Counted from the stretch's first letter, positions 16,853-26,266 are shown. The stretch is DNA of 64,000 bases from Panacibacter ginsenosidivorans (GCF_007971225.1 NZ_CP042435.1:1863501-1927500); one strand, 5' to 3'. Notes: generated from the letters alone by a model not told the origin. A program made the numbers and translations.

Positions 16853-19366
16853 TCACCACTTCGCTACAATTTTAAAATTCAGTAATCGTGGCGTTAAACG
16901 ATTGGGCATGGCAAAAGTGTTGTTTGAAAAATCTTTGATGAGCTGATAGCTGATGGTATTGGCACGATCAACCACATTAAATATTTCCAGCGAAGCCCAG
17001 ATATTTTCGAAGTTGCGGAATGGCGAATGACCACGGCGCTTGCTTTCTTGCCCAAGTAACTGTGTACTGAAACCAAGATCAACACGAATGTATGGTGGTA
17101 TCTCCAAAGCATTGCGGTAACGTGTACTGCCGGGAATATTGAATGGCATGTTGCTGCCAAACAACGTACTAAAATATACTTTGAAATTTTTGTTAGTGCT
17201 TAAATAATCCTGGAAGAACATACCAAAAGTTACAAGACGATCAGTTGGTCTGCGCAAATAACCAATACTATTTACAGCACTGTCTGCAGGAATTTTATCC
17301 GTTGTATTTGGACCAATTATTTCACCTGCCGCATTTTTATAAGTGGTGTATTGATCGTTATCAATATCTTCTTTTGTACGCATGAAGCCAAGACTTATCC
17401 AGCTCTCTGCATCTTTAACAATCTCGCCAAACAGCCTTGCTTCAATGCCCGCTGCATAAGCTTTTGCGTTGTTGGTACCATAATAACGCAAACGGACATT
17501 ATCAATATCATAAGGCACCACATCGGTCATGTGTTTATAATACGCTTCGGTTGTAAATCTTGCCGGGCGCTGAAATAATTTAAAGTTGTTATCAAAACCA
17601 AATGTTACCTGGTAACTCTTCTGCGATTTAAGATCATAATTAATGCTGCCGTCATATCGTCGCATTTCGCGATAGAAAGGTGGCTGCACATACACACCCG
17701 CAGCACCACGAATAATAATATCTTTCTCCCAATTCTTTGGCTTGAAAGAAAAACCCAAACGCGGTGAAACAAGAAATTCTTTATTCAGTGTATTGTAATT
17801 ATATCGGATGCCGGCATTAAGAATAAAACCTGATGAATCGTGGAAACGAATGTTATCTTGAATATATCCACTGAATCGCGTAATACCAAAATCTGCATTG
17901 TTGTTAAGAGAACTAAAGAGATTAAAATTACCCGGATTATACGGCAATGAATAACCTGCAGAATCATTATACACCCATTCGTGCAGCTTATCATTTACAA
18001 GTTGTCTTTCGATGGTATTACCCCACTGCAAAAAATTTCTGCCTTTATCCAAACTGCCTTTATGCGAAGCACTCCATACATTAATATTGAGTTTGTTTCT
18101 TGCATATGTCTGGTTAATACCGGCACCCAGCGGATTTATTACTGCACCGCTTTGCCCGGTAACAGGATCATAGTCTCTTTCGCCAAATAAATAAGCGCCT
18201 GTTATATCAATGTTCTCTTCTTCATAATCATTGAAATAACCAAGCATCCATTTTAATTGCAATCTTTTTGTAGGTTGATTAATTGCAGTTAGTCCAACAA
18301 AATTGGTGCTGTATTTATCTTTCTCATGCCCTTCAAAGAAAATATCGAGACCAAGATTTTGAGAAAACAATGGAGAGAATACTGCAGCAGTCAATTGACT
18401 TTCGGTTGGTGTTAAGCTAAATTTTGTTTGTGATAAATTAGCTAATGCTTCAAGCTTCCATTTTGTTGAAGCCTGCCATGTGATCAATGTTTGCAGGTCA
18501 GCAGACGAGGGAATATAATTTCCTTTTGTTTCCTGGCTGCTCACTAAATTCTGATTAGTTCTGTTGCGTACACCAATCAAATAAGTGACCTTATTATTTT
18601 TTGCGACACCTTCCAAATGGAAACCTTGTTCAAGCAAACCAAAATATGCAGAACCACCATTGCGCACAGGTTTTTTATAAGTCACATCCAGGACTGAACT
18701 CATCTTATCACCATACTTTGCAGAAAATCCACCGTTATAAAATTTTACACCACTGGTTAATTCAGGATTTATAAAACTTAAGCCTTCCTGCTGACCGCTT
18801 CTTGTAAGATATGGACGATATACTTCAAAGTCGTTTACATAAACAAGATTCTCATCATAACTGCCACCACGCACAGAATATTGAGAGGTAAGTTCATTAT
18901 TACTGCCAACAAAAAATTTTATTAATCCTTCTATACCGCCGATTGGCGAAGGATTCAACAATGCTTTTGATGCATCGATATTTATAAGTCCGGGTTGCCT
19001 GCGGTCCCTTTGATCTGTTACAGTAACCCCCTGCAATTCTTTTACGGAGTGCTGTAATTTGATCGTCACTTTTTCTTCTTCTCCAACACTCAGGTAAAAA
19101 TTTTTTTGCACACTGGCATAACCTGTAAAACTAAAAACAAGCGCTACCGCTTTATTAGATTGTACCTCTATTTTAAAATAACCTGAATCGTTTGTGATTG
19201 TATTCTTTGCAATATTTAATACCTGCACAATTACACCGCTGATGGTTTTATCGTTTTCATCAATCACTTTACCACTAATAGATGCAACTTTCTTCTGTGC
19301 AGCCACACACATTGCGCCAAAGCAAAAAACAACAAGAAAAACACCCTTATACCATTCTTTAAGCAT
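16853..19366 (-). CDS. TonB-dependent outer-membrane receptor
   Basis: An 837-residue outer-membrane transporter. A signal peptide (LKEWYKGVFLVVFCFGAMCVAAQ) is followed by a carboxypeptidase-regulatory-like domain (about 25-105, SISGKVIDENDKTISGVIVQV), a plug domain (about 110-225, with QYSVRGGSYDENLVYVNDFEVYRPY) and a long beta-barrel ending in FKIVAKW, a typical aromatic C-terminus. I choose Met at 19366 because the upstream open frame lacks a signal sequence. No SusD partner is adjacent, so this is not a classical SusCD pair. The substrate is unknown. Confidence 0.9.
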   Translation of the reverse strand: MLKEWYKGVFLVVFCFGAMCVAAQKKVASISGKVIDENDKTISGVIVQVLNIAKNTITNDSGYFKIEVQSNKAVALVFSFTGYASVQKNFYLSVGEEEKVTIKLQHSVKELQGVTVTDQRDRRQPGLINIDASKALLNPSPIGGIEGLIKFFVGSNNELTSQYSVRGGSYDENLVYVNDFEVYRPYLTRSGQQEGLSFINPELTSGVKFYNGGFSAKYGDKMSSVLDVTYKKPVRNGGSAYFGLLEQGFHLEGVAKNNKVTYLIGVRNRTNQNLVSSQETKGNYIPSSADLQTLITWQASTKWKLEALANLSQTKFSLTPTESQLTAAVFSPLFSQNLGLDIFFEGHEKDKYSTNFVGLTAINQPTKRLQLKWMLGYFNDYEEENIDITGAYLFGERDYDPVTGQSGAVINPLGAGINQTYARNKLNINVWSASHKGSLDKGRNFLQWGNTIERQLVNDKLHEWVYNDSAGYSLPYNPGNFNLFSSLNNNADFGITRFSGYIQDNIRFHDSSGFILNAGIRYNYNTLNKEFLVSPRLGFSFKPKNWEKDIIIRGAAGVYVQPPFYREMRRYDGSINYDLKSQKSYQVTFGFDNNFKLFQRPARFTTEAYYKHMTDVVPYDIDNVRLRYYGTNNAKAYAAGIEARLFGEIVKDAESWISLGFMRTKEDIDNDQYTTYKNAAGEIIGPNTTDKIPADSAVNSIGYLRRPTDRLVTFGMFFQDYLSTNKNFKVYFSTLFGSNMPFNIPGSTRYRNALEIPPYIRVDLGFSTQLLGQESKRRGHSPFRNFENIWASLEIFNVVDRANTISYQLIKDFSNNTFAMPNRLTPRLLNFKIVAKW

Positions 19367-19494
19367 GCAGTTTATTTGGGCTTTGAAGATAGGGAAATGT
19401 GCGGATGTGCAAATATGTGGATATGCGAATGAATTGATTTTAATAAAGAGATTATTTTTTATGTACAAGCTTTTGGCTTTTCATAGCATCGTCC

Positions 19495-19624
19495 GTTGTG
19501 TCACTCACTTGTACGTTTGGAACTTTGAAATAAAAATTCAAAATTAAAAAGTCAAAACAATAAACACTCAATTTTGAATTTTTATTTTTGAATTATATTA
19601 TTCAGTACAAGTGTGCGACGCAAC
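19495..19624. repeat. R8: paired A-B element with AT-rich heptad interior
   Basis: A arm at 19495-19514 and B arm (minus orientation) at 19605-19624, 90 bases apart. The interior has five heptads starting AA at 19528-19562 (for example AATTCAA AATTAAA) and four complementary heptads at 19568-19595 (for example TGAATTT), forming an inverted repeat with 7-bp period. The 21 bases 19532-19552 recur inside R12 in reverse orientation. Confidence 0.92.
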
Positions 19625-19663
19625 CAAAGCTTAATAGTATTCCTAAAGCCTGGTACAAAAAAA

Positions 19664-20314
19664 TCAATGTAATTTTTTTAGTGCGGCAATTACAGCATGG
19701 GGGTCTTTTGCATTAAACACCGTACTTCCTGCAACAAGCACATCGGTGCCTGCAGCAACGATCTCTGCAGCGTTTTCCATAGTTACACCGCCATCAATTT
19801 CTATAAGTGTATCAAGACCTCGGTCGAGGATCATTTGTTTTACTTCGCGGATCTTATGCATGGTGTGTGGAATAAATTTTTGTCCACCAAAACCAGGGTT
19901 AACGCTCATCAGATTTACCACATCAACATCCTGTAAAATATCTTTGAGCAAACTTACCGGCGTATGCGGGTTTACAGCAACACCTGCTTTCATACCAAGT
20001 TCTTTTATCTGCTGTATATTCCGGTGAAGATTGGGGCAGGCTTCTATGTGCACCGTTAAAACATCTGCACCTGCTTTCTTAAATGCTTCTGCATATTTGC
20101 CCGGATCAACTATCATCAAATGAACATCGCAGATCTTTTTAGTTGTTTTGCGTATGTGTTCTATAACAGGCAAGCCAAAACTAATATTGGGCACAAACAC
20201 GCCATCCATCACATCAAGATGAAACCACTCAGCTTCACTGCTGTTTACCATGTTACATGCTTCTTCCAGTCTCAAAAAGTTCGAAGCTAAAAATGATGGT
20301 GCTACTATTGCCAT
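19664..20314 (-). CDS. rpe: Ribulose-phosphate 3-epimerase
   Basis: A 216-residue TIM-barrel metalloenzyme that interconverts ribulose 5-phosphate and xylulose 5-phosphate in the pentose phosphate pathway. Characteristic segments are present: APSFLASNFLRLEEA, the metal-site HLDVMDGVFVPNISFG and DVHLMIVDP, MSVNPGFGGQKFI, and the phosphate-binding EIDGGVTMENA and VAGSTVF. The length is normal. It follows the TPR lipoprotein gene in the same direction after 53 bases. Confidence 0.96.
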   Translation of the reverse strand: MAIVAPSFLASNFLRLEEACNMVNSSEAEWFHLDVMDGVFVPNISFGLPVIEHIRKTTKKICDVHLMIVDPGKYAEAFKKAGADVLTVHIEACPNLHRNIQQIKELGMKAGVAVNPHTPVSLLKDILQDVDVVNLMSVNPGFGGQKFIPHTMHKIREVKQMILDRGLDTLIEIDGGVTMENAAEIVAAGTDVLVAGSTVFNAKDPHAVIAALKKLH

Positions 20315-20344
20315 TTATTTAGTTTGTGGTTTATTATTATTCTT

Positions 20345-20365
20345 TGTTCATTGAACACTGTTCAC
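20345..20365. repeat. Three-unit heptad array in the rpe-TPR gap
   Basis: Three consecutive heptamers, beginning TGTTCAT TGAACAC, with period 7 and internal inverted symmetry (GTTCA against TGAAC). No A or B arm is present. It ends 2 bases before the TPR gene's stop codon. Confidence 0.5.
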
Positions 20366-20367
20366 CT

Positions 20368-21183
20368 TTACTCAACTCTCTTTAATGCTTCCTGTATTTG
20401 TTTATCATCTTTATCGAGACTTAATGCCTGCTTAAAACGCAATACCGCACTGTCTTTTATATTCATCATTTCAAAACACCTGCCCTGCCAGTAGTATGGA
20501 TCTGAATCCAACGCATTTACTGTTGAAGCAAATTTAAACACATTCAATGCTTCATTGTATTGTTTATTATCATAGTAAATAAGTCCTTTCTCGATATATG
20601 CTTCCATATAAGTATAATCATTGGCGATACAGTCATCAAAAAAATCCTGTGCTTTTTCCCTGTTGCCCGTTCTTGCATTGTAAACACCTGAAATAAAATC
20701 TGCATGTGCGTCGTATTCGCGGCCTAGCCCCAAACGCTTAACCTGTGTGCATATCAGCAGTGCTCTTTCATTTTTTTGTTCAGCATAAAGATTAGCAAGC
20801 CCAAGCATGGCATCGGCAGAAGGATAGATGCGCAAGGCCTTATCGTAACTTTTCATTGCAAGCAGTGTATCGCCTGCATCTTCAGCAATACGACCTTTGG
20901 TAAACCATAGCCCATAATTAACAGTGTCTTTTTCAATCAGGCTATCCATTTGTTGCAATGCTATTTTAAAGGCACCAACACTATCCAAAGCTGTGGCAAG
21001 TTTTAGACGAAGGCCAACACTATCGGGATGTTGCTTCACCCCATCAAACAAATCCTGCACATAGTCAGGGTATGGTTTTGCAGCCTGTACTATGGAATCT
21101 TTAACGTCAGTGTTACCGGTACCACTATTACAGGAAGCAAGCAGGATAATCAGCGCAGGAATAAGTTTTGTGGCCTTTGTCAT
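20368..21183 (-). CDS. TPR-repeat lipoprotein
   Basis: A 271-residue envelope protein. Lipobox LLASC places the lipidated Cys at residue 18. The mature part is built of about six tetratricopeptide-like helix pairs (for example LWFTKGRIAEDAGDTLLAMKSYDKALRIYPSADAMLGLANLY and YIEKGLIYYDNKQYNEALNVFKFAS). TPR proteins are scaffolds for protein partners. No enzymatic motif is seen and the partner is unknown. Confidence 0.85.
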   Translation of the reverse strand: MTKATKLIPALIILLASCNSGTGNTDVKDSIVQAAKPYPDYVQDLFDGVKQHPDSVGLRLKLATALDSVGAFKIALQQMDSLIEKDTVNYGLWFTKGRIAEDAGDTLLAMKSYDKALRIYPSADAMLGLANLYAEQKNERALLICTQVKRLGLGREYDAHADFISGVYNARTGNREKAQDFFDDCIANDYTYMEAYIEKGLIYYDNKQYNEALNVFKFASTVNALDSDPYYWQGRCFEMMNIKDSAVLRFKQALSLDKDDKQIQEALKRVE

Positions 21184-21250
21184 ACCACAAAAATAAAGGC
21201 ATGATTTCGTTTATGACGATTTTCTGACAACAACCTCGTACACCAACACA

Positions 21251-21258
21251 TATTTTTG
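21251..21258 (+). promoter_or_regulatory. Putative -7 box for the PD40 gene
   Basis: TATTTTTG matches TAnnTTTG and lies 17 bases before the start codon. No clear -33 element is visible. Confidence 0.4.
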
Positions 21259-21275
21259 CACAAATTTTTACTATT

Positions 21276-22361
21276 ATGATGTTACACATCAAAAAGAGAA
21301 TAACCCTTTTTTGCTGCATGCTTGCCATTGTCTTTACGGCAAAAGCACAAACAACAGGAGATACAGTGCATTATGCAGAAGAAAAACATTTTAAAAATAT
21401 TCAGCAGTTAACTTTTGGCGGCGATAATGCTGAAGCATATTGGAGTTATGATAGCAAACAAATTATCTTTCAACGCACTAATGCAAAAGAAGGATTGCTT
21501 TGTGATCAAATGTTCATTGGTAATATTCCTGCCGCAGGAAATAAATTTGAATACAAAATGGTAAGCAGTGGCAAAGGCCGCACTACCTGTGGGTTTTTTC
21601 TTCCTGATGGTAAGCAGATCATTTATGCTTCTACGCATTTGGGTGCAGATACCTGCCCGCCCATACCAGATCGCAGTAAGTTTGGCAATAAATATATATG
21701 GCCTGTTTATGAAAGCTATGATATTTTCATGGCCACAAAAGATGGAAAGATCGTAAAACAACTTACAACTGAAAAAGGATATGATGCTGAGGCAACACTT
21801 TCGCCTGATGGAAAAAAGATGTTATTTACTTCCATAAGGAATGGGGATCTTGATCTGTACGTCATGGATCTTAAAACTTATAAAATAAAACAGATCACCA
21901 ATACACTTGGTTATGACGGTGGTGCATGGTTTAGCCCCGACGGAAAGAAAATCGTATGGCGTGCAAGCCGTCCAAAAACAGAAGCAGAAGTAAAAGAATA
22001 TAAAGACCTGCTTGCACAAGGTATGGTTGCTCCAACAAAGATGGAAGTATTTGTAGCCAATGCGGATGGCAGCGATGCCAGACAGGTAACCAGTCTTGGA
22101 CAAGCTAACTGGGCTCCCAATTTTACACCAGACAGTAAGCATATTATTTTCTGCAGTAATCACGAATACAAAAGAGGTTTCCCTTTTAACATGTACCTTA
22201 TAAACCTTGATGGTACTGGATTAGAAAAGATAAGCCGCGATAAAGGGTTCGATGCATTTCCTATGTTTAGTCCTGATGGAAAGAGGATCCTGTTTTCTTC
22301 TAACAGAAATAATGGCGGCACACATGATACCAATTTGTTTGTTGCGGATTGGGTAGAGTAA
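21276..22361 (+). CDS. Exported TolB-like PD40 beta-propeller protein
   Basis: A 361-residue protein with a signal peptide (RITLFCCMLAIVFTAKAQ). It is composed of repeated WD40-like PD40 blades, visible as ATLSPDGKKMLFTSIRNGDLDLYVMDLKT, AWFSPDGKKIVWRASR and PMFSPDGKRILFSSNRNNGGTHDTNLFVADW. Such propellers resemble the C-terminal domain of TolB. There is no TolB N-terminal domain and no peptidase domain, so it is probably a periplasmic or surface binding protein. It is divergent from the TPR lipoprotein gene. Confidence 0.85.
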   Translation: MMLHIKKRITLFCCMLAIVFTAKAQTTGDTVHYAEEKHFKNIQQLTFGGDNAEAYWSYDSKQIIFQRTNAKEGLLCDQMFIGNIPAAGNKFEYKMVSSGKGRTTCGFFLPDGKQIIYASTHLGADTCPPIPDRSKFGNKYIWPVYESYDIFMATKDGKIVKQLTTEKGYDAEATLSPDGKKMLFTSIRNGDLDLYVMDLKTYKIKQITNTLGYDGGAWFSPDGKKIVWRASRPKTEAEVKEYKDLLAQGMVAPTKMEVFVANADGSDARQVTSLGQANWAPNFTPDSKHIIFCSNHEYKRGFPFNMYLINLDGTGLEKISRDKGFDAFPMFSPDGKRILFSSNRNNGGTHDTNLFVADWVE

Positions 22362-22416
22362 CAACATTCAAATGATTTAATAAAACCTTATAATTTTTTA
22401 TTTGGGCCAGCAAGGT

Positions 22417-22424
22417 TAGATTTG
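22417..22424 (+). promoter_or_regulatory. Putative -7 box for the 22441 gene
   Basis: TAGATTTG matches TAnnTTTG, 16 bases before the start codon. The -33 element is not clear. Confidence 0.4.
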
Positions 22425-22440
22425 TCAAAAATTAAACATC

Positions 22441-22872
22441 ATGTATACAGTACTATTATATCTGCACAGTATTTTACGTTGGATAATATTGGCGTTGCTT
22501 GTCATCAACATCATCAAGATAGCTACAGGAAACAGTAAAATAAAATACAGCAAATGGTTACTGATAGCAGCCCATACTACATTACTTATTGGCTTATACC
22601 AGTACTTTGCAGGAGGTAGCGGTTACGCATTGATTCAGCAAAACGGCATGGCTGCAGTAATGAAAGATGCCACCATGCGTTTCTGGGCTGTTGAACATAT
22701 TTCAGGCATGATCGTATCAATAGCATTTATTACAATTGCCCATGTATCGCTGAAAGGAGGCAATACTAAAAAAGCAAACATGTTTTTTGTACTGGCACTT
22801 ATATTAATTCTTGCCGTAGTGCCATGGCCTTTCCGCGATGCAGTTGGCAGACCTTTACTTCCCGGCATGTAA
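22441..22872 (+). CDS. Small four-helix membrane protein, possibly cytochrome b-like
   Basis: A 143-residue protein with four hydrophobic helices (about 9-27, 40-58, 84-105 and 112-130). Conserved-looking His residues lie within or near helices (LHSILRW, IAAHTTLL, VEHISG, IAHVSL), in an arrangement reminiscent of small b-type cytochromes. Haem binding is not proven by the sequence. It ends with GRPLLPGM just before a strong bidirectional terminator. Confidence 0.7.
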   Translation: MYTVLLYLHSILRWIILALLVINIIKIATGNSKIKYSKWLLIAAHTTLLIGLYQYFAGGSGYALIQQNGMAAVMKDATMRFWAVEHISGMIVSIAFITIAHVSLKGGNTKKANMFFVLALILILAVVPWPFRDAVGRPLLPGM

Positions 22873-22888
22873 TAAAGAAAAAATCAAA

Positions 22889-22925
22889 AAAAATCCCGCT
22901 ATACATAATATGGCGGGATTTTTTT
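22889..22925. terminator. Bidirectional terminator
   Basis: A stem made of AAATCCCGC with GCGGGATTT, extended by weaker pairs, is flanked by A residues on the left and seven T residues on the right. It can therefore end transcripts from both strands. It lies between the converging genes at 22441-22872 and 23016-23321, and its T run merges with the outer flank of R9. Confidence 0.85.
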
Positions 22926-22959
22926 ATGAGCCAGGCTGAATAATTCCTATTAAGCTTTC

Positions 22960-22979
22960 GTTGCGTCGCACTCTTGTAC
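22960..22979 (+). repeat. R9: single B arm
   Basis: One perfect B arm. Its left outer flank (from about 22926, ATGAGCCAGGCTGAATAATTC) aligns base for base with the lnt-overlapping flank of R6. No partner arm follows before the convergent gene. Confidence 0.9.
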
Positions 22980-23015
22980 TTTATTATAAAAACTTAGCAA
23001 TACAATTATTATTCC

Positions 23016-23321
23016 TTACCTGAAATCAAAAGTTTCGCAGTGCATTACATGCGGCTCAAATTCCAGTAAATATTTTTTGTCATCTTCATAATATTTCGCT
23101 TTCTCAAAATCTTCTCCGGCAAATTGTTTTATACTCTGGTAAGTATCCCACCAGGAAACTGTATAGATATGTGTAACTTCTCCTTCTTCTCTTTGCCATA
23201 TCTGCACGCCAAGATTTCCGGGAACAGATTTATAATCTCTAACCCCTGTTTCAATTACAAAGTTTCTGTATTCGGCTGCATCTTTTGTTAAGGTGCGTCC
23301 ATGCCATATTCTTGTAATCAT
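23016..23321 (-). CDS. Antibiotic-biosynthesis-monooxygenase-fold protein
   Basis: A 101-residue small alpha/beta barrel protein. The pattern ITRIWHGRTLTKDAAEYRNFV ... GVQIWQREEGEVTHIYTVSWWDTYQSIKQFAGEDFEKAKYYEDDKKYLLEFEP fits the ABM dimeric ferredoxin-like fold, including the closing C-terminal strand. I start it at Met 23321 because the eight residues upstream are atypical. Functions in this fold range from cofactor-free oxygenases to haem degradation, so the substrate is unknown. Confidence 0.75.
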   Translation of the reverse strand: MITRIWHGRTLTKDAAEYRNFVIETGVRDYKSVPGNLGVQIWQREEGEVTHIYTVSWWDTYQSIKQFAGEDFEKAKYYEDDKKYLLEFEPHVMHCETFDFR

Positions 23322-23387
23322 GCAAAATATTTTGCTGCTGGTCAAATCAATACTTTATCGTCAGACCGGGACTGTCCGGCGAATACG

Positions 23388-23984
23388 TTACAATTCTTCT
23401 ATCTTAATATCTTTCCACCTTACTTTGATCCCACCGCCATCATGTATTTGTAATGCTATAAAACCAACACCCTCACCGATCTTTGCATCTTTTATATAGA
23501 TCATTTGATGACCATTTAACCATGTGGTTACTTCGTCTCCTTTTACTTCTATTTTATAATCATTCCAATCACCCTCTTTCAAATATTTTTCATCTTCAGG
23601 TTTCGGTTGTATTAACCAACCACGACCGTAAGATTCATAAATACCGCCGGTATGCTGACCAAGCGGTGCTACTTCTGCCTGCCAGCCACTGATCTTCACC
23701 CCATCAATAGAAGAACGGAAGAATACCCCACTGTTGCCATTTGCTTCCTGCTTAAACTTTAAAGTGAGTATGAAATTTTTATAATTCTTTTCGGTAGAAA
23801 GATAACCGTATTGTTTATCAGGCCCGCTTTCGCAAATCATTTCTCCATTCTCTACATACCATTTTTCAGTTCCATGAATATTCCAGCCGGCAAGATCTTT
23901 ACCGTTGAACAGGGAAACTTTCTTTTGTGCGTTTGATACAAGTACAATTGAAGCAAGCAAGCATACGGCAATTATTCTTTTCAT
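23388..23984 (-). CDS. Exported DUF1080 (3-keto-disaccharide hydrolase-like) protein
   Basis: A 198-residue secreted protein: signal peptide to about residue 19 (VLVSNAQ), then a single concanavalin-like beta-sandwich of the DUF1080 family (SLFNGKDLAGWNIHGTEKWYVENGEMICESG, GNSGVFFRS, GDWNDYKIEVKGDEVTTWLNG, GFIALQIHDGGGIKVRWKDIKI). Family members act on glycans and glucosides in Bacteroidota and Planctomycetes. It lies 66 bases upstream of the ABM-fold gene on the same strand. Confidence 0.88.
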   Translation of the reverse strand: MKRIIAVCLLASIVLVSNAQKKVSLFNGKDLAGWNIHGTEKWYVENGEMICESGPDKQYGYLSTEKNYKNFILTLKFKQEANGNSGVFFRSSIDGVKISGWQAEVAPLGQHTGGIYESYGRGWLIQPKPEDEKYLKEGDWNDYKIEVKGDEVTTWLNGHQMIYIKDAKIGEGVGFIALQIHDGGGIKVRWKDIKIEEL

Positions 23985-24099
23985 AATTAAATATTTGAGG
24001 TAAGATAGTTTGATTGAAAATACTAAACTTCCTGAATATTGACTTGTAAAGATATTTTGATAGCATCTGTTTTCAGAAAAGTTCCATAAAGTTCAGAAT

Positions 24100-24119
24100 G
24101 TACAAGTGAGTGACACAAC
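24100..24119 (-). repeat. R10: single A arm
   Basis: One perfect A arm in minus orientation, preceded by the inner motif GTTCAGAA and followed by the outer flank (AGGCGATGCTATTATAATTGAAAGCCGGC). It lies in the gap after the GH3 gene. Confidence 0.9.
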
Positions 24120-24157
24120 AGGCGATGCTATTATAATTGAAAGCCGGCAAACAAATT

Positions 24158-25651
24158 CTATTCAATATATTCCTGCAAAGCATCGGCTATCTTGCGGTCG
24201 TTGCTTAAGCGTGGCAATTTATTTTGCCCGCCAAGTTTACCAATTGATTTCATGTAATCTATAAAGCCATTTTTTCTTACAATAGTAACTTTTAATTTCT
24301 CCAGAATATTTCCTGTGATAAGATCATCGTAATAAACATTTTTTGCACGAAGATTATTATCAACCTTTTCAATAAAGGCATGCATATCCTGCGGAGTATT
24401 TTCAAATTCTATAAACCATTCGTGGTAACTTTTTCCTTTGCCCTGCTCTACCATCGGCGCAACGGTAAATTCAATTATGTTCAGTGCTTCTTCGTTAGCA
24501 GCTCTCATTAACGCATGCTCTACTTCTTCAGCAATAACATGTTCCCCAAATGCAGAAATATAATGTTTGGTTCTTCCGGTTACCAGCAGGCGATATGGTT
24601 TTGTTGAAATAAATTTTACCGTATCGCCAATATTATATGCCCACATACCCGCATTGCTGCTAACAATGAGTGCATAATTTTCTCCTTCTTTTACATCAGC
24701 AAGAGTTAAGCGTGTCGGGTTCTCTTTAAAAATTTCTCCGGCAGGAACGAATTCAAAAAAGATTCCTGAGTCTGTATTCAATAAAAGTCCCTGCTCTTTA
24801 TAATTATCCTGGAATGCAAAGAATCCTTCGCTTGCAGGATACAATTCTATGCAATCAATTTTTCTTCCAATGCTCTCGTACAACTTTGATTTGTATGGTT
24901 CAAAATTTACACCGCCCTGCACCATTACGCTAAACTGCGGAAACAACTCTCCTACTTTCTTGCCGGATTTTTCTATCAGCCTGTCGAAGTACATCTGCAT
25001 CCATGGCGGTATGCCGCTGATAAGTGTCATGTTCTGATCAATGGTTTCTCCAATTATTGCATCCAGTTTTGTTTCCCAATCTTCAATGCAATTGGTTTCA
25101 TAACTCGGCAGTTGATTGCTGCGCAAATATTTTGGTACATGATGATTAACAATACCACTTAATCTTCCTGTTGGTATGCCTCCTACTCTATCCAGTTCAG
25201 GTGAGCCACTCAAGAAAATAAGTTTACCCTTTGTAAATTCTGAATTGCCCGATTGCGCAATATAACAAAGCAATGCATCTCTTGCAGAATTGATATGATT
25301 GGGAATAGAATCCTTAGTAATAGGAATATATTTTACACCACTGGTTGTACCACTTGTTTTAGCTAAATAAATAGGCTTGCCTTTCCACAATACATTTTGC
25401 TTGCCTTCCTTTATTTTTTCTATGTAAGGTTTTATCTGTTCATAATCGCGGATAGGTACCAGCTTTTTAAAATCATCATAAGATTGAATGGTATCAAATC
25501 CATGATCTTTCCCAAATGTGGTGACCTTGGCAGATTTTATCAGGTTCTTGAAAATGCGCTGCTGATCGGCCACAGCAGTTTCCATTCCTTTGGATATCTT
25601 GTTATTAATATAATTGGCAAACGGACGGGCTAATAGCGACTTTAAGTTCAT
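24158..25651 (-). CDS. GH3 auxin-responsive-promoter family protein
   Basis: A 497-residue member of the bacterial GH3 family, related to plant acyl-acid-amido synthetases of the ANL adenylating superfamily. Diagnostic segments are PIYLAKTSGTTSGVKYIPITKDS (ATP loop), CIELYPASEGFFAFQD and NIGDTVKFISTKPYRLLVTGRTKHYISAFGEHV. The protein is full length. Bacterial substrates are generally unknown, although amino-acid conjugation is plausible. It is cytosolic, with no signal peptide. Confidence 0.88.
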   Translation of the reverse strand: MNLKSLLARPFANYINNKISKGMETAVADQQRIFKNLIKSAKVTTFGKDHGFDTIQSYDDFKKLVPIRDYEQIKPYIEKIKEGKQNVLWKGKPIYLAKTSGTTSGVKYIPITKDSIPNHINSARDALLCYIAQSGNSEFTKGKLIFLSGSPELDRVGGIPTGRLSGIVNHHVPKYLRSNQLPSYETNCIEDWETKLDAIIGETIDQNMTLISGIPPWMQMYFDRLIEKSGKKVGELFPQFSVMVQGGVNFEPYKSKLYESIGRKIDCIELYPASEGFFAFQDNYKEQGLLLNTDSGIFFEFVPAGEIFKENPTRLTLADVKEGENYALIVSSNAGMWAYNIGDTVKFISTKPYRLLVTGRTKHYISAFGEHVIAEEVEHALMRAANEEALNIIEFTVAPMVEQGKGKSYHEWFIEFENTPQDMHAFIEKVDNNLRAKNVYYDDLITGNILEKLKVTIVRKNGFIDYMKSIGKLGGQNKLPRLSNDRKIADALQEYIE

Positions 25652-25668
25652 GATCAGTAATCAGTATC

Positions 25669-25676
25669 CAAAATTA
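25669..25676 (-). promoter_or_regulatory. Putative -7 box of the GH3 gene
   Basis: The minus strand reads TAATTTTG, a TAnnTTTG match, 17 bases before the start codon. A TTTG lies about 22 bases further upstream as a possible -33 element. Confidence 0.45.
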
Positions 25677-25788
25677 ATAATAGCTTTTAAGCAAAGCGCA
25701 AAAGACGGCTAATTTTGCCAAACGAAGATCAAACAGGTAATTTTTTAGATTGGTTTTGGGACGGGCGGCAGTGCTATTATCAGCCCCG

Positions 25789-25808
25789 GTTGTGTCACTC
25801 ACTTGTAC
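25789..25808 (+). repeat. R11: single A arm between divergent genes
   Basis: One perfect A arm in the 309-base gap between the GH3 gene and rplU, about 120 bases before the rplU promoter. The outer flank is diverged and no partner arm is present. Confidence 0.88.
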
Positions 25809-25907
25809 GGTTTGATTAAAATTCGGCAAAATGAAACCAATTTCCAGCTTATAAACCCAGCTAACTATTGGAAACAGTGGAAAAACTAAAGATTTTTTCT
25901 ATTCAGC

Positions 25908-25939
25908 TTGCTTCTTTCAACTTGAAACCATTACCTTTG
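25908..25939 (+). promoter_or_regulatory. rplU promoter
   Basis: A TTG at 25908-25910 and TACCTTTG at 25932-25939 are 21 bases apart, close to the Bacteroidota -33/-7 arrangement. The predicted transcript start is about 15 bases before the rplU ATG. Confidence 0.6.
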
Positions 25940-25960
25940 CCGTCCTAATTTTGGAAAGTT

Positions 25961-26266
25961 ATGTTTGCAGTAGTTAAAATAGCAGGTCAGCAATTTAAAG
26001 TACAGGAAGGTCAAAATCTGTACGTGCCACACCTCACAGGAAAAAGCGGTGACAAAGTTGAATTCAGCGAAGTATTGCTTGTAGACAATGACGGCAAATT
26101 CTCTGTTGGCAGCGATGTAAAAGCAACCGTTAAAGCAGAAATCGTTAGCGATTTTGTACAGGGCGATAAAGTGATCGCCTTTAAAATGAAAAGAAGAAAA
26201 GGCTTCCGTAAAAAACACGGACACAGAACACAGTACACACAAATAAAAATCGAAAGCATAGCTTAG
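25961..26266 (+). CDS. rplU: 50S ribosomal protein L21
   Basis: A 101-residue L21. It opens with MFAVVKIAGQQFKVQEGQ and ends with FKMKRRKGFRKKHGHRTQYTQIKIESI, the conserved rRNA-binding loop and tail. It is the first gene of the usual L21-L27 pair, with rpmA 99 bases downstream. Confidence 0.98.
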   Translation: MFAVVKIAGQQFKVQEGQNLYVPHLTGKSGDKVEFSEVLLVDNDGKFSVGSDVKATVKAEIVSDFVQGDKVIAFKMKRRKGFRKKHGHRTQYTQIKIESIA